In this document: piece by piece, positions 1 through 11,770 of the stretch
Position numbering within the stretch: position 1 is the first letter of the stretch
Layout: every line of letters starts with the position of its first letter
DNA from: Cephalopachus bancanus
Lineage: Eukaryota; Chordata; Mammalia; Primates; Tarsiidae
Direction of reading: 5' to 3'
NCBI GenBank assembly: GCA_027257055.1
Contig: JAPVLO010000073.1
Location: 2,976,001 to 3,040,000, forward strand
Length of the DNA stretch: 64,000 nt
The notes under the pieces: model-generated
The model's input: only the letters and a program-made list of their open reading frames with translations
What the model was told of the DNA's origin: nothing
Database searches by the model: none
Program-made: the position numbers and the translations under genes

Positions 1-318
1 GTTTTCATATGAATTCCTGTATTGTTATTTCCAGGTCTGAGAAGAATGCTGCTGGTAGTTTAATAGGTATTGTGCTAAATCTGTAGATTGTCTTTCATAG
101 GATGGAAAACTTAACAATGTTGATTCTTCCAATCGATGAACATGGAATAGTTTCCATTTGTTTGTGTCATCTCTGATTTCTTTGAGCAGTGTTTCGGTAG
201 TTTTCATTGTAAAGGTCTTTCAATATCTGGTTAGGAAGATGCCGAGGTATTTCTCTTTTTTTGGTTGCTATTGTGAATGGGATTGTGTTTTTCTGGGTTT
301 CTGTGTGTTTTTTTATGA
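1..318 (-). mobile_element. L1 ORF2 fragment, runs off window start
   Basis: This is the antisense strand of a LINE-1 ORF2. The minus frame over 25-207 contains TLLKEIRDDTNKWK followed by a histidine-arginine stretch, which is typical of the region downstream of the L1 reverse transcriptase domain. It continues past the left edge and fades at about 318. The reading frames break repeatedly, so it is a dead copy. Confidence 0.85.
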
Positions 319-2358
319 GGAAATTTAATTCATCAAGGAGAAATTTGAAAACACTGAAAGCTGTTAGGTTTATTACCAAACCCATTTTTAAGTCAAAGAG
401 AAATGCTAATGAGTGGGAGAAAGACTTTAGTCAAGGATATCATTTATTATGACCGAAAATGGGTTAAGTAAGAGTGAATTTGAATCATTACAATTAGCAC
501 ATAGTAAATCTCAATAAATATTTGCTAAATTAATAAATAAATGTATGCTCAAAGAGGGTTGAAATAGGTGTCAAAGCAGTTGAGACTGGGCGATGTGCCA
601 CTGATTAATCTGTATGACACAGAAAATTGCTCTGTGAACCTGGTCTAATCAATACAAAATAAAGACCAGTAGAGATGAATGCTTGTAGTCATGGCTATCC
701 AGAATACTTAGTTGGCTGAGTGGAGATTTTTCTATATTTTTCTTGTCTTCACCTTCACTTTCTTGTTGCACCTTCTCTTTCAAAATACAGAGCCAAGAAT
801 GGTCAACATCTCACTGGAGGTACAATTGTGATTACACTGAAATCAGATGCATTCCGGATATTCTCAAATTAGTACTTAAAATAATATATTCACCTGCTTT
901 AAACATCAAAATGTTCATGAATATTAAGTCTTGCCTAAACATCTGAAATGAGTAAATTAAAGTTTGTGGAAAATTAAAGGACTCCTGAGTAACGTAAACT
1001 ATAAAAGATAAAGAGCTTTTTCAGGAACCAGCTCTATAGGCTATTGCCTTGTACTTCTGGCCTAGAAGGGTTATCACAGGGGTCCTTCTCAGTCTCCCTT
1101 TTATGAGATGCTACATGCAATAGTTGAAACCTAAAAAATGACAATAGACAATTCAGAATGTAAACGTTTCCTTAGAATGCATTTTTTCATTTTACAAAAA
1201 CTGATCTGATAGTTTATATCATTTTATTTTTTTACCTTAAATACAAATATTTCTTAAGTGAGAGAGTGATTAAGCTTCCAATATTTTACTTGAAATTGTT
1301 ACTTGGCCAAGACAAAGTATGGCCTTCCACATAAACTGTATTTTGACATTAATAGGTCATATATTTCCACTGTGCATACTGTACCTAGGGAATATTTAAG
1401 CCTTTTGTGAATTACATTGTCTTCTTGAGACCATTAGGGCACCATTCAACTCACTGAAATGGTGATTTTTGCAATTGACATGATCTATGTTTTATAATTA
1501 GGTCCAGAGATTTAAAATAAATTGTAAATGTATTTTTTTAGACATCATACAAAACAATCACAATTTGGATAAATTGCCTCATCTGCATTAGTTTAATTAT
1601 TTCCCAGTTAAGTTCAAAACTCGCAAAAAATTTTTACACTTTTCTAGGCTCATTGCAATGAAGAGAAAAAAATTTTATTCCCAAATGTAATTTAATATTT
1701 TAAAATTAGAAGTGATATTGCTCTTCAGATTTATCTCATACACACATTCCCTGATAGTTTTAAAAAACATGACCCCCATTTCATCTCCACTAACCTATAA
1801 TTATCAACTGAAAAAAATCTTATTTTCTCATATATTAAATGATTGATCTCTTAGGGATGAACTTACATTAACCTAGATCAAAAGAAACATGTAAATTATA
1901 TTAATTTCCAGTGAGAAATGCAACTACCAAGGGTACTACACATGTATGTCCTCTGACGACTACATTTGATCTTTATAGATTAGCTTTTTCATGGGCCTAG
2001 AATCAAAACAGAGGATTAGATGAAATGACTCAAATGTCTAATGGCAGCATGTTAGGACAGATGGCAAATTCCTTTCCAGCATGGGGATAGAAGTCATTTG
2101 GAGCCACTGACATCTTCTTCCTCAAGCAGGTCTTGGATGGACATTGCCAGTATTTGCCAGCAAGATTCCTGTTTCACTTTGTTTCCTCTGCTGATATAGG
2201 CTCTTTCTATTTGAGGTATTTTTGGGGTGGGCAATTTAATAACCTCAGTCAGGTAGCATTCTACTTTTTGGCTGACTGGAAGCTCTTTTCTCTTTTTAAA
2301 ATGACACTGTGTGCCTCTAGTATGATCTGCTGTTTCAATTCCGCTACAGAGAGCAATC

Positions 2359-2378
2359 TGATGTTCCTAGGAACATCA
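2359..2378. repeat. Perfect 20-bp palindrome
   Basis: The sequence TGATGTTCCTAGGAACATCA equals its own reverse complement, with no spacer. It contains TTC-N4-GAA spacing, which resembles a STAT6-type site, but nothing else supports regulation. Confidence 0.95.
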
Positions 2379-3129
2379 TTATTCTTATAGGTCATCCACA
2401 TTACATCCATATATAAGTGTGCACATATGGGTAGGCACCTTTATACTGGCTAGTATCATTAAGTAGGTGATGAAGACTGTGACAATTTCAAATGGTAAAA
2501 TATTATTTGCTTTAAAAAATCAATTTATAATTCATGTGATGGTACTTGAAGGTGCTTTGATTAAAAGTCTATGTTTGATATAAATCTTTTTGCGGGCATA
2601 TATTTTAGCAAAGTTATACATACATCAATAGTTTAACAAGACTTTTTTGAAAATAGGTGGTCTGCCATACTCATCCCCTCCCTTCATTTTCCCTGCCTCA
2701 GAAACAATTTCCTTTACAACTTTAGCTTATTTGTTTGGTACTAGTCAAGTCTCTAGGTAATATGATTAAGAATAGATATTCTGGTTTGACAATTTTATGT
2801 TTTATTTTTTCAGAAAAAAATCAGTTATATTTACTAGTTTCAAGCTGCTGAAAAACAGTAGTACTTTTCACAAAAAATATTCTAAGCCTTTTCATGTTAA
2901 AAAATGAAAGCATAAGAACCAAAGGAGTTCATTAAAGATAAATAGAATATCAACATAAACCAAAAAATTCTGTCATGTTTCTGACCTTCCTGGCCAGTGC
3001 TCTGCCTAACTCTATTGAAAAGCAACTTTACCTAAGATATGATAATTACTAAGTTATCTGACTTAATATGGTTGACTAAAATTCTGAAAGAACAGCTTCT
3101 TGTAGATTTGGACAAATCTAAGAAATACC

Positions 3130-3150
3130 TTTTTTTTTTTTTTTTTTTTT
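3130..3150. repeat. Poly-T run
   Basis: About 21 uninterrupted T. No recognisable retroposon body adjoins it, so it is probably simple sequence. Confidence 0.9.
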
Positions 3151-3279
3151 AAGAATGTGCTTTCTGAGCTGTTACTCTCTGTCTTATTAAATCTCAGCAC
3201 ATTTTTTTGACAAATGAATCAGTAATAATTCAGAAACATTGTTCAATGAAGACTAACTCAACTGATAATAGAAATTATG

Positions 3280-3700
3280 ACAGCCCATGTTCACTTAGTC
3301 TACCCAGCAAAGTTGCCTAGATCTTTGACCCCCACCCCTTCATCTCTATTCTTCTCCTTCTCCCTCTCTCTAAACTTTCTCCTCAGCACACAAGTCTTCA
3401 CAAGTCTCTTCTACATTAAAAACAAAACAAAAGAACCCTCAATAACTTCCTTTGACTCTGTGATTCTCTAGTTTCCACTGGTTCCACATACTTCCTTCAC
3501 AGTCAAGCTTCAAGAACATGTAATTTACACTCTATGTCTCCTTTCTGCTCTCCATCACACAATTAAAATTGCTCTAATCAGAGTCATTGCTATCTTCCAT
3601 TTGACATTTTTCAGTAATTGCCTTTAACCTTGTTGACCATGTCCTAATTCCCAAAATGCCTTTGTTTTTCTTGGCTACAATATTCTCTCTGGATTTTCTT
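3280..3700 (+). mobile_element. L2-like LINE fragment
   Basis: Pyrimidine-rich sequence with phrases close to the L2 ORF2 section just before its reverse transcriptase, notably a decayed version of the stretch encoding FDTVDH at about 3600-3650 (catttgacattt...ccttgttgaccatg). It is truncated by the L1 that starts at 3706. A related CR1-group LINE is possible. Confidence 0.45.
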
Positions 3701-3705
3701 TTCTT

Positions 3706-4778
3706 TTTTATTTATCTTATTGTAAAGATGTGAGGTACAAGTCAGGATTAGATACATAAGTGGTCTGCGTGCTGGTGAAGTTTGGGCATCCAACTGATCC
3801 TCACTTCCCCTGGTTTAGGATCAGGTACACTTAGTGATGTTATGTGGCCCCTCCTCTCTCGCTCACCTGGCAATGTTCTACTACTGCAAATCCTTCTCTC
3901 GTAGGATGATGGATGTTGAGGACTCACTTATGAGTGAGAAATGTGATATTCAGTTCTCTGTTTCTGTGATAGATCACTGAGTATGATGGACTCTAAATCC
4001 ATCCAAGTTGCTGCAAAATCCATAATTTTGTCCTTTTTTTATGGCTATGCAATACTCCATTATGTATATGTACCACCTTTTCTTTATCCATTCCATTTTT
4101 GATGGGCATCAGGGTTGATTCCATGTTTTTGTTATTGTGAATAGTGCTCCATAAACATTCATGTGAAAGTATCTTTCTTGTGGAATGATTTGAGTAAAGG
4201 GGAATTGCTGGGTCATATGGAAGGTCAATTTCTAGTTCTTTAAAAAATCGCCACACTTTTCATAGAGGTTGAACTAGTTCTTCTGCACTCCCATCAGATG
4301 TGTAGAAGAATTCCCCTTTCTCCACATCCTCACCAGCATTTGTTATTTTTTGATTTATTAATGGCGAACATCTTTTCTGGAGTTAGATGGTATCTCAAAG
4401 TGGTTTTGATTTGTATGTATCTGATGATTAGTGAGCATTTTTTCATGTATCTGTCGACTGCTCATATATCTTCTTTTGTGAAGTGTCTATTCATGTCTTT
4501 TGCCCACTTTTTAATAGGGCTGGTTTTTTCTTTTGAGTTACTTGAGCTCTTTGTAGATCCCAGATGTCAAACCTTTGTCAGATATGCAATTAGCAAATAT
4601 TTTTTCCCATTCTGTGGATTGCCTCCCTACTCTCTTGATGGTTTCTTTTGCTGTGCAAAAGCTTTTCAGTTTTATGAGGTCCCACTTGTCTATCTTATCT
4701 TTTATGGCATATGCTTTTGGAGTTACGATCAAGAATTTGTTGCCTATTCCAATGTGCAGAGGGGTATGTTGATGGTCT
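3706..4778 (-). mobile_element. L1 3' end, 5'-truncated
   Basis: A T-rich start followed by an antisense 3' UTR and the C-terminal part of ORF2. Two minus frames show the ORF2 C terminus: 4538-4732 contains [19 protein letters not shown] and EWEKIFANC, and 3993-4256 contains [19 protein letters not shown]. Several frameshifts separate them. The element stops near 4778 inside ORF2, the normal outcome of incomplete target-primed reverse transcription. The 3' UTR is related to, but older than, the young tails at 20081 and 23009. Confidence 0.92.
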
Positions 4779-6825
4779 ACTGATACACTTGGAAAGTATT
4801 GTCAAACCAAAACCTCAAACTATAAGAATCTTGGCTTGGTAATTTTAAACATTATCAGTTGACTTCCCAGTCCAAAGGATCAGAAATTAACTATTTTCTC
4901 TACCCACCCCCCATAATGCATTAAAAGTCCCAATTTTCCATTTTTCAATATAATTGTTAGTTTAGATTAATATTGTGTTTACATTATTATGACCATGAAA
5001 GCACCATTGAGGACTAAATGATACAGTAAATAGCCATTACCTTCCTTAACTACTCAATGTTTGGTTTTTTTATGGAATTAGGTATTGTGTTCAACTCCTA
5101 TTTAAACTAGTTTTCTATGTATTGTAACTAATTCAGTTCTGAAACTTCACTAAAATCTTCTGTATCTTCTTTCATGCTTTCCAAGTATATTAGTATACTA
5201 TCAAGTTCACTGTTTTTGGAGAAATCTGCTAACTCTACAAAGCAGATTGGTTATATTTTATACCTGGTGCATAGCTGTCATATGGTATCAACCTTCATCA
5301 CCACTCTGGGGGCTCTCATCTTCTCCCCACGTTGTATATTCTATGTCCCACCCCACATCTTGTTTTTGGCTTAATCCCCTGCCTTGCACATGAAGCAACA
5401 TGTTGAATTTTTGCATGCCTGCATATAACTTCTAACTTGGAAATAATTTTCTTTCATAATTGTTTGTACCAGTTCTAGTTTTAGTGATAATTACTGAGAG
5501 CACATTCTGATCTTTGATGTTTTGAATGTGTGCATTTTTTTCCCCCTCTTCTCTCTGGAAGATCTTGTAAAATCTTCTGTTTGGTTCACTGCTCCCATTT
5601 GGGGTAGTTATGCATTGTCCTTGGGGGGACATTTTAATCTTTAAACTCACCTTTTTAAATTATTGAAAAAAATCCTTGTAAATTATTTTGTTGTTCATTT
5701 TTTTTGGACTCATTCTGTTTTCTTTTCCTTATGAAAGTTCTTTTATTCATTTGAATAGTTACTGCCTGAATTGATTCTCTAATTTTAAAAATCTTTCTTT
5801 CCTATTTTTCTATCTCCATATTCTTTTGTTCTTTTCTTCTGGAAGATTTTCTCACCTTTTACTACTTTTTTGTATCTTTTATCAAAATTCGTTTTTCTAC
5901 TTTTGTTTTTTAATTATTAAGATATACATGTGTATTTATATTTACCAAGAATTATAAATATATGATTATAATATTAATTTCCAATGTTTTTTCAGTTTTT
6001 CTTTTCATTTTTTGCCAGTTTAAAAAAATTTAATAGAACATTTTTACTGCTTTGTTTTTATCTTCTCTTATTCATCTGAAGATATTAACGATAGCTCCCT
6101 GTGAAAGATCCATTTTTTAAAAGTAAGTTTGCTTTGTTTTCATCTAGGGGCTTTCTCAGGTGTCTTGTAACCTCAGATTTTGTGCTCCTATTTAAGAATA
6201 GGATGCTCAAAAGATTACTGGAAATCTTGAGAACATGATTGGGACTTCTTGACTTTAGCCACATTGTAGGATAATCATATTGCACTGCTTTATACCTTTA
6301 CCTTTAGCTTTTTGTCTTGTGTTTTTCTGGTTTCCCAGAAAAGACTATCTGATTCTCCTATTTAAGGGATAGTGGACTGCCTGCGAGTGTTCTGGATACT
6401 CTAGAGAAGAGAACTGGTGGGCATATATTCACTCCATCCTCCTGTCTTCAGGAGAATGATACCTCTTAAGTGTGTCCTTTGTCCAATTTAGAAAATACCT
6501 GTTTTGCTCTATTAGGGAATTAGTCTTCAGGCTTATATTAAGGTAAAACGGAGGATAGTTATTAGTTGGGAACTAATAACTATCCTCTGTATATGAATGA
6601 ACATTCACTTTCTTATCTTATTTCCAGAAGTTCCTGTGGCCAAGGATTTGGCAGACTTTTGGACTTAAGATCAAGAACTCTTTGATTTTCTGTGGCACTT
6701 ACCTAACATCCCAGTTTTTTCAGATATTCTGTAAGTTGCTACCTACTCGTTACTTTCCAATTTTCAAAACTTTTGCTATTTTTTTCTCCTTTTTTTCTGT
6801 TCATGTGGGTTAAGTTGTTTTCTTT
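4779..6825. other. Unassigned pyrimidine-rich DNA, possible decayed LINE
   Basis: No gene seen. Parts of 5450-6500 have the T-rich, stop-laden texture of an antisense ancient L1 5' region, but no phrase was specific enough to call. A perfect hairpin lies at 6551-6587. Confidence 0.35.
6551..6587. repeat. Perfect 17-bp hairpin with 3-nt loop
   Basis: Arms 6551-6567 (gaggatagttattagtt) and 6571-6587 are exact reverse complements around the loop GGG. The flanking bases do not pair, so the arms end cleanly. No transposon family seen here explains it. Confidence 0.97.
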
Positions 6826-6897
6826 ATAACCACTTTATTGGGGTATGACTGACATAGAATAAACTGCATACATTCAAAGAATGCATATTTTAAATTT
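6826..6897 (-). mobile_element. L1M 3' UTR terminus, first piece of the long L1M
   Basis: Antisense of the L1M 3' UTR end (tttattggggtatgactgac and the following ataaactgcatac). The matching continuation resumes at about 7513, beyond an inserted younger L1, which shows the two pieces were once joined. Confidence 0.8.
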
Positions 6898-7512
6898 ATT
6901 TTTTCACTGATAAAAATATACTTATTATGTACAACAGGATGTTTTGAAATATGTATACAGAGTGGAATGGCTCAATCAAGCTAATTAAGTATGCATTACC
7001 TCACATACTTATTTTCTGTAATGAGAACACCTAAAATCTATTCGCAATGATTTTCAAAAATAAAATACATTCTTATTAACTATAATTACCATGTTTTACA
7101 GTAAGTATCTTATTTTTTTCATCTAATTGAAATTATGTGTCCTTTGGACAACATCTCTCCAACTCCCCTTGGTAACCATCATTCTACTCTCTTCTATGAG
7201 TTCAATTTTTCTAGAGTCTATATATGAGATCATTCAGTATTTGTCATCTGTGTCTGGCTTATTTCACACTGGGTACCTATCCAAAGGAAATGGAATAATT
7301 ATTTTGAAAAAATATCTGCACTCTCGTGTTCATTGTAGCATTATTCAAAATAGTCACGGTATGAAATCAACCTGAGCGTCCATCAGTGAACGACTAGATA
7401 AAGAAAATGTGGTTTATCCACACAATCGAGTATTAATCAACATAAAAGAAAAGAAAAAGAAATCCTGCTATTTCCAACAACATTGATGAACCCAGAGGAC
7501 ATTAGATAAAAG
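6898..7512 (-). mobile_element. L1 (L1MA/L1MB-like) with 5' inversion
   Basis: From 6898 to about 7267 the sequence is antisense L1 3' UTR and distal 3' region. From about 7268 to 7512 it switches to sense L1 ORF2 3' end (ccaaaggaaatgg, then a decayed copy of the WNQP..ST..MDKW region). The sense block ends at gaggacatta and the antisense block begins where that text continues in L1, so adjacent segments are joined head-on. This is the signature of twin priming. Flanks share a loose TTTAAAT-rich repeat that could be the target duplication. Confidence 0.8.
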
Positions 7513-8885
7513 ATAGATTTAAATGATTTTTATATATGCATATACCTGGTATCTTTTACCACAATCAAGATAATGAACATATCCATCATCACCCCTAAGT
7601 TTCCTCATACCCTTGCATAATTCCTCTTTCCTGGCCCTTTGCATCTTCCTCCATGATCTCTCATCTACTTTCTGTCACTATGCAATTGTGAAATTTTATA
7701 TAAGTGAAAATACAGTATATATTCTTTTATTATCTGGCTTCCTTAAGTCAGTGTTATTATTTTGAGACCCATCCATGCTGAAGCATGTATCAATAGTACA
7801 TTTCAAAAAAATAGTACATTTCTGTTTTATTGCTAAGTAATATTCTTTCATATGGATAAAGCTATAGGTGGACATTTACATTGTTTCCAGCTTTTGCCGA
7901 TTACAAATTAAGATCTTATTAATATTTGTGCGCAAATCTTTGGTCACATGCTTTTATTTCTCTTAAATAAATACGGAAGAGTGGGATGGCTGTGTCATAT
8001 GGTGAATGAATGCTTAACTTTTAACTTTTTCATAGTGATTATACCATTAAATATTCCTCCAGCAGTGTGTGACTGCTCTAGCTCCTTCACAACCTTGCTA
8101 ACACTCAGTATGATCAGTCTTTTACATTTTAGTCATTCTAATATGTGTGTAGGTATGAAGTGCTATTTCATTATAGTTTTAAATTGTGCCTTTTTATTAA
8201 CTGTAGCTATTGATCACCTTTTCATTTGCTTATTTACTTTGCTATCTATATACTGTCTATGGTGAAATGTCTATTTAAACAGTCTGTATTAAATTTGAGG
8301 AGCTAAAAAAAAAGTTCTGGATATATGCGCTCATCAAATATATAATTTGTGCATTTTTTTGCTTTGCCTCCTAGTCCTATTTTTTCATTCTCTTAACAGT
8401 GTCTTTTGAAGATTAGGTGTTATATGTTTAATTGAAATTCAATTTGTCATTGTGTTGTCTGGATTATGTTTTTAGTATCATATCTAAGAAATCTTTGCCT
8501 TGACTCAAATTCATAAATATCTTCTCAGATGTGTTCTCTGGGAAATTTTGTGGTTTTTCATTTTACATTTAGGTCTATGACTCATTTTAAGTTAATTTCT
8601 GTATGTGGGACAAGTTATAGATTAGAAGTTCATTTTTGGCATACCCAATATATATAGAATTATTTGTTTAAAAGATTACCTTTTTATACTGAATTCCCTT
8701 TATACCTTGGCAAAAACAGTTGTCCATATATGTAGTCTATTTCTGGACTCTATTCTGTTCTGTTGGTCTGTGCGTGTGTTTTTTGCACCATTTCCACTGT
8801 TATAACTTTCTAAGTTTTGAAAGCAGGTAGTGTTAGTCTTCCAGCCTTGATCTTCTTTTTCAGTTATTTTGGTAATTTGCATCCC
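7513..8885 (-). mobile_element. L1M 3' UTR and ORF2 C-terminal part
   Basis: Resumes the L1M exactly where 6897 stopped (accacaatcaagataatgaa is the next 3' UTR phrase). It runs through the ORF2 C-terminal third, for example antisense phrases at 7960-8060, 8380-8410 and 8500-8600. All frames are broken. It is interrupted at 8886 by an AluJ. Confidence 0.85.
8432..8635 (+). repeat. Inverted repeat arm 1 (within L1M)
   Basis: Reverse complement partner of 9596-9799. By hand alignment there are 14 mismatches over 204 positions and no gaps, about 93 % identity. This arm is in its natural place in the L1M. Confidence 0.93.
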
Positions 8886-8893
8886 TTCATTTT

Positions 8894-9214
8894 CTTTTCT
8901 TCCCTCCCTCCCTCCCGCCTTCTTTGTTTTTGAGACAAGGTTTCACTCTGTCACCCAGGCTGGAGTACAGTGGCATGATTTTGGCTCACTGCAGCCTCAA
9001 CCTCCTGTGTGCAGGTGATTCTTTGGCCTCAGCCTCCTGAGAAGCTGAGACTACTGTTGTGTACCACCATGCCTTCCTAATTTTTTGTTTTTGTAGAGAT
9101 GGAACCTCGCTTTGCTGCTCGGGCTGGTCTTGAATTCCTGGCCTCAAGCAATCCTCCCACTTCAACCTCCCAAAGCACTGATTTACAGGTGTGAGCCACT
9201 GTATCCATCCTCTT
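8894..9214 (-). mobile_element. AluJ element, dimeric
   Basis: Antisense Alu with a degenerate TTCC tail at 8894-8925, the right arm, the middle A-rich linker and the left arm ending at about 9212. An 8-bp duplication ttcatttt (8886-8893 and 9215-9222) flanks it. The L1M text is continuous across the site. Confidence 0.9.
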
Positions 9215-9222
9215 TTCATTTT

Positions 9223-9595
9223 AATATAAATTTAGAATCACCTTGTCAGGTTGTACAAAACCTTACTTGAGTTTTGATTGAGATTTGTTGTTTGTTTGTT
9301 TTGTTTTTGACATAGTTGAGACTGTGTTGAATCCTTGGATAATTTTAAGATTTTTGACATCTTAATATCATTGAGTCTTCTGACTCAGGAACACAGTATA
9401 CCTCTTCAAATATTTAGGTCTACTTTAATTTTTCCTACCAATGTGTTTCTTAGTTTTAACTGTATTTTTTTTCACACATCTTGTAAGGTTTATTCTTGCC
9501 TATATTTTTGATGTTGTTTAAATAGTATTACTTTAAAATTTAAATTTCCAATTGTTCTTTGCAAGCGTATTAAGCTGTAATTAATTTATATATAC
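9223..9595 (-). mobile_element. L1M ORF2, continued
   Basis: Continues the L1M directly after the AluJ (atataaatttagaatcacc is the expected next phrase). It ends in a TA-rich stretch where the inverted duplicate has been placed. Confidence 0.82.
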
Positions 9596-9799
9596 AAATG
9601 AACTTCCAATCTATAACTTGTACCATATACAGAAATTAACTCAAAATGGATCATAGCCCTAAATGTAAAATGAAAAACTACAAAATTTTCCAGAGAATAG
9701 ATTTGAGAAGATATTTATGAATTTGAGTTAAGGCAAAGATTTCTTAGATATGATACTAAAAACATAATCCAGATAACACAATGACAAATTGAATTTCAA
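9596..9799 (-). repeat. Inverted repeat arm 2, duplicated L1M segment
   Basis: Sense-orientation copy of the L1M segment at 8432-8635, placed inside the antisense L1M. It has no tail and no visible target duplication. The host L1 text is nearly continuous if 9596-9848 is removed, so this is a secondary insertion. Confidence 0.9.
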
Positions 9800-9802
9800 C
9801 TA

Positions 9803-9848
9803 CATATATATATATATATATATAATAATAACATATATATATATATAA
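9803..9848. repeat. (TA)n microsatellite
   Basis: TA dinucleotides with one short break (ataataacatata). It lies at the outer edge of the inverted duplicate. Confidence 0.93.
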
Positions 9849-11619
9849 TCCTGCAACCTTGTTGAATCCACTAAATAATTCTGGAAGTCATTTTGAGGAT
9901 TCAGTTGGATTTTTTACAAAGACAATGAAGGGATCTAAGAATAAAAAGAGCTTTAATTTTTTCCTTTGCAGTATGAATGTCTTTTATATTACTTTCTGCC
10001 TTTTTTGCTCAGTAAAACCTTCAGTATGTTAGAAGTGTCAAGAGACTACATTTATGCTTTGCTTTTGGTTTTAGTGGCAAAGCATTCAGTCTTTCTCAAT
10101 TACATATGTTTTCATAGATACTCTAGCAGATTGAAAAAATTCCCTTTTGTGCTAAATTTCCTGAGGCTTTTAATTAGAATGAATGTTGTATTTTTTTCAA
10201 ATGTTTTTTCAATGTCTATTGGGCTAATCACATAATTTTTCTAAGTCTTTTAATATGGTGAATTACACGCATGGATATTCAAATGTTAAACCAACCTTGT
10301 GTTTGTAAGACACAAGGATCTTACAAGATGGATTCAACTTATTCATGATTTTTTTCCCATTTCATATGTTGTTGGATCCATTTAGCAAAATGTTTGTTTA
10401 AAATTCGTATGTTTACGTTCATAAAGAATATTAGTTTGTAGTTTTCTTGTAAAACCTAGTTTTGTTTCAGAATAATACTGAATGTATAGAATGAGTGGAG
10501 GAAGAAGTCTCTCTTACTCAATTCTGGAGGAGTTGTAGAGTTGATTTTATTTGATCCTTAAAAGACTAGTAGAATTCACCAGTGTAACCATCTGAGCTCT
10601 GAGGTTTTTTTAAGGGGGGAATAATTTAAACTTCGTATCATATATCTTTAATAGATAAGGATTATTTCGGTCATTTATTTCTTCTTAATATCTTGTTTAT
10701 GTCTTTTAAATAATTTGTCCAATTAATTTAAATTTTGATTTCTTTGGCAAAAAGTTGTGATATACGCTGATCATCCCTTTAATAACTGTAGTATCTTTAG
10801 TGATGCCATGTCTCTCATCCCTTATTTGATAATCTTTGTTCTTTCTCTCTCTCAATGCCTCTTTCTAGAAGTTTGTCAATTTTGTTAATATTCTTTAATA
10901 GTCAACCTTGGGTTTCATTGCTTTTTCTCTATTCTATTAATTTTTCATTCTGTTCTTAATTTTTCTTTTCTTTTACTTACTTTGGGTTTAATCTGACATC
11001 TTTTTCTAATTTCTTAAGGTGGAAGGTAAAGTATTTGACATGAGTCCTTTATTCTTTTTAATTTGGGCATTTAATGCAAAAATTCTTCCCTAAGAATTGC
11101 TTTACCAGCATTTCTCAAATTTAGCTTTTTTTTTAAACTTCTGCTTTCATTCACTTCAAAAATACTTTCTAATTTACAATTTGATTTCATATTTGACCCA
11201 TGTACTATTTCACAGTGTATTACTCTGTTCCAAATATTTGGTGATTTCTCAGCAATATTTCTGTTTTTATTTCCAATTTAATTATATCATAGAGAGAACA
11301 TACTTTGTATCCTCTCCAGCATGTGTTCTTTTTTGAGTTATTGATGATGGACATCCTCAATGTTTACATTTATTGATATTTGTTTCAGTACCCATAATCT
11401 AACCTATCTTGTCAATTTTCCATGTGCATATGAAAACAATACATATTTTTGTTAATATAAATATCAAGTAGGTCATATTAATTGATCAAATTGCTTGTGT
11501 TCTATATTATTAATTTTCTGACATATTCTAATATCAGTTAAATATTGAATATTATTAAAATATCTGACAAAATTGTACAATTTTTTATTTCTCATTGTAA
11601 TTCTATCAAGCATCATATA
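9849..11619 (-). mobile_element. L1M ORF2, reverse transcriptase and upstream region
   Basis: Antisense L1 ORF2 resumes with atcctgcaaccttgttgaat. It proceeds through the reverse transcriptase region (decayed landmarks at about 10190-10290, 10560-10590 and 10860-10930) toward the endonuclease end. Everything is heavily mutated. It is cut at a TA by a mariner at 11618-11619. Confidence 0.83.
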
Positions 11620-11770
11620 TGAGAGAGGGCCCCAAAGAAATCAGAATTTATTTATTTAAAAAAATGTGTTTATTCTTACATGTTTAAACTTCATACAGCT
11701 TCAAAGTACTCGCCATTTGATGCAGTATACCTGTGGAGATGCTTTTTCTGCTGCTCAAGACAGTTTTTAA

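Larger units (their letters stand above)
319..3279. other. Unassigned AT-rich DNA, no gene seen
   Basis: No reading frame of convincing length, no RNA gene and no recognisable transposon was seen. Frames such as 2133-2390 (+) have no family signature. The stretch holds a 20-bp palindrome at 2359-2378 and a T run at 3130-3150. Confidence 0.5.

Noticed and set aside
4298..4783. 161-codon plus-strand open frame
   Set aside because: It lies on the strand opposite a decayed L1 ORF2 (3706-4778) and only mirrors it.
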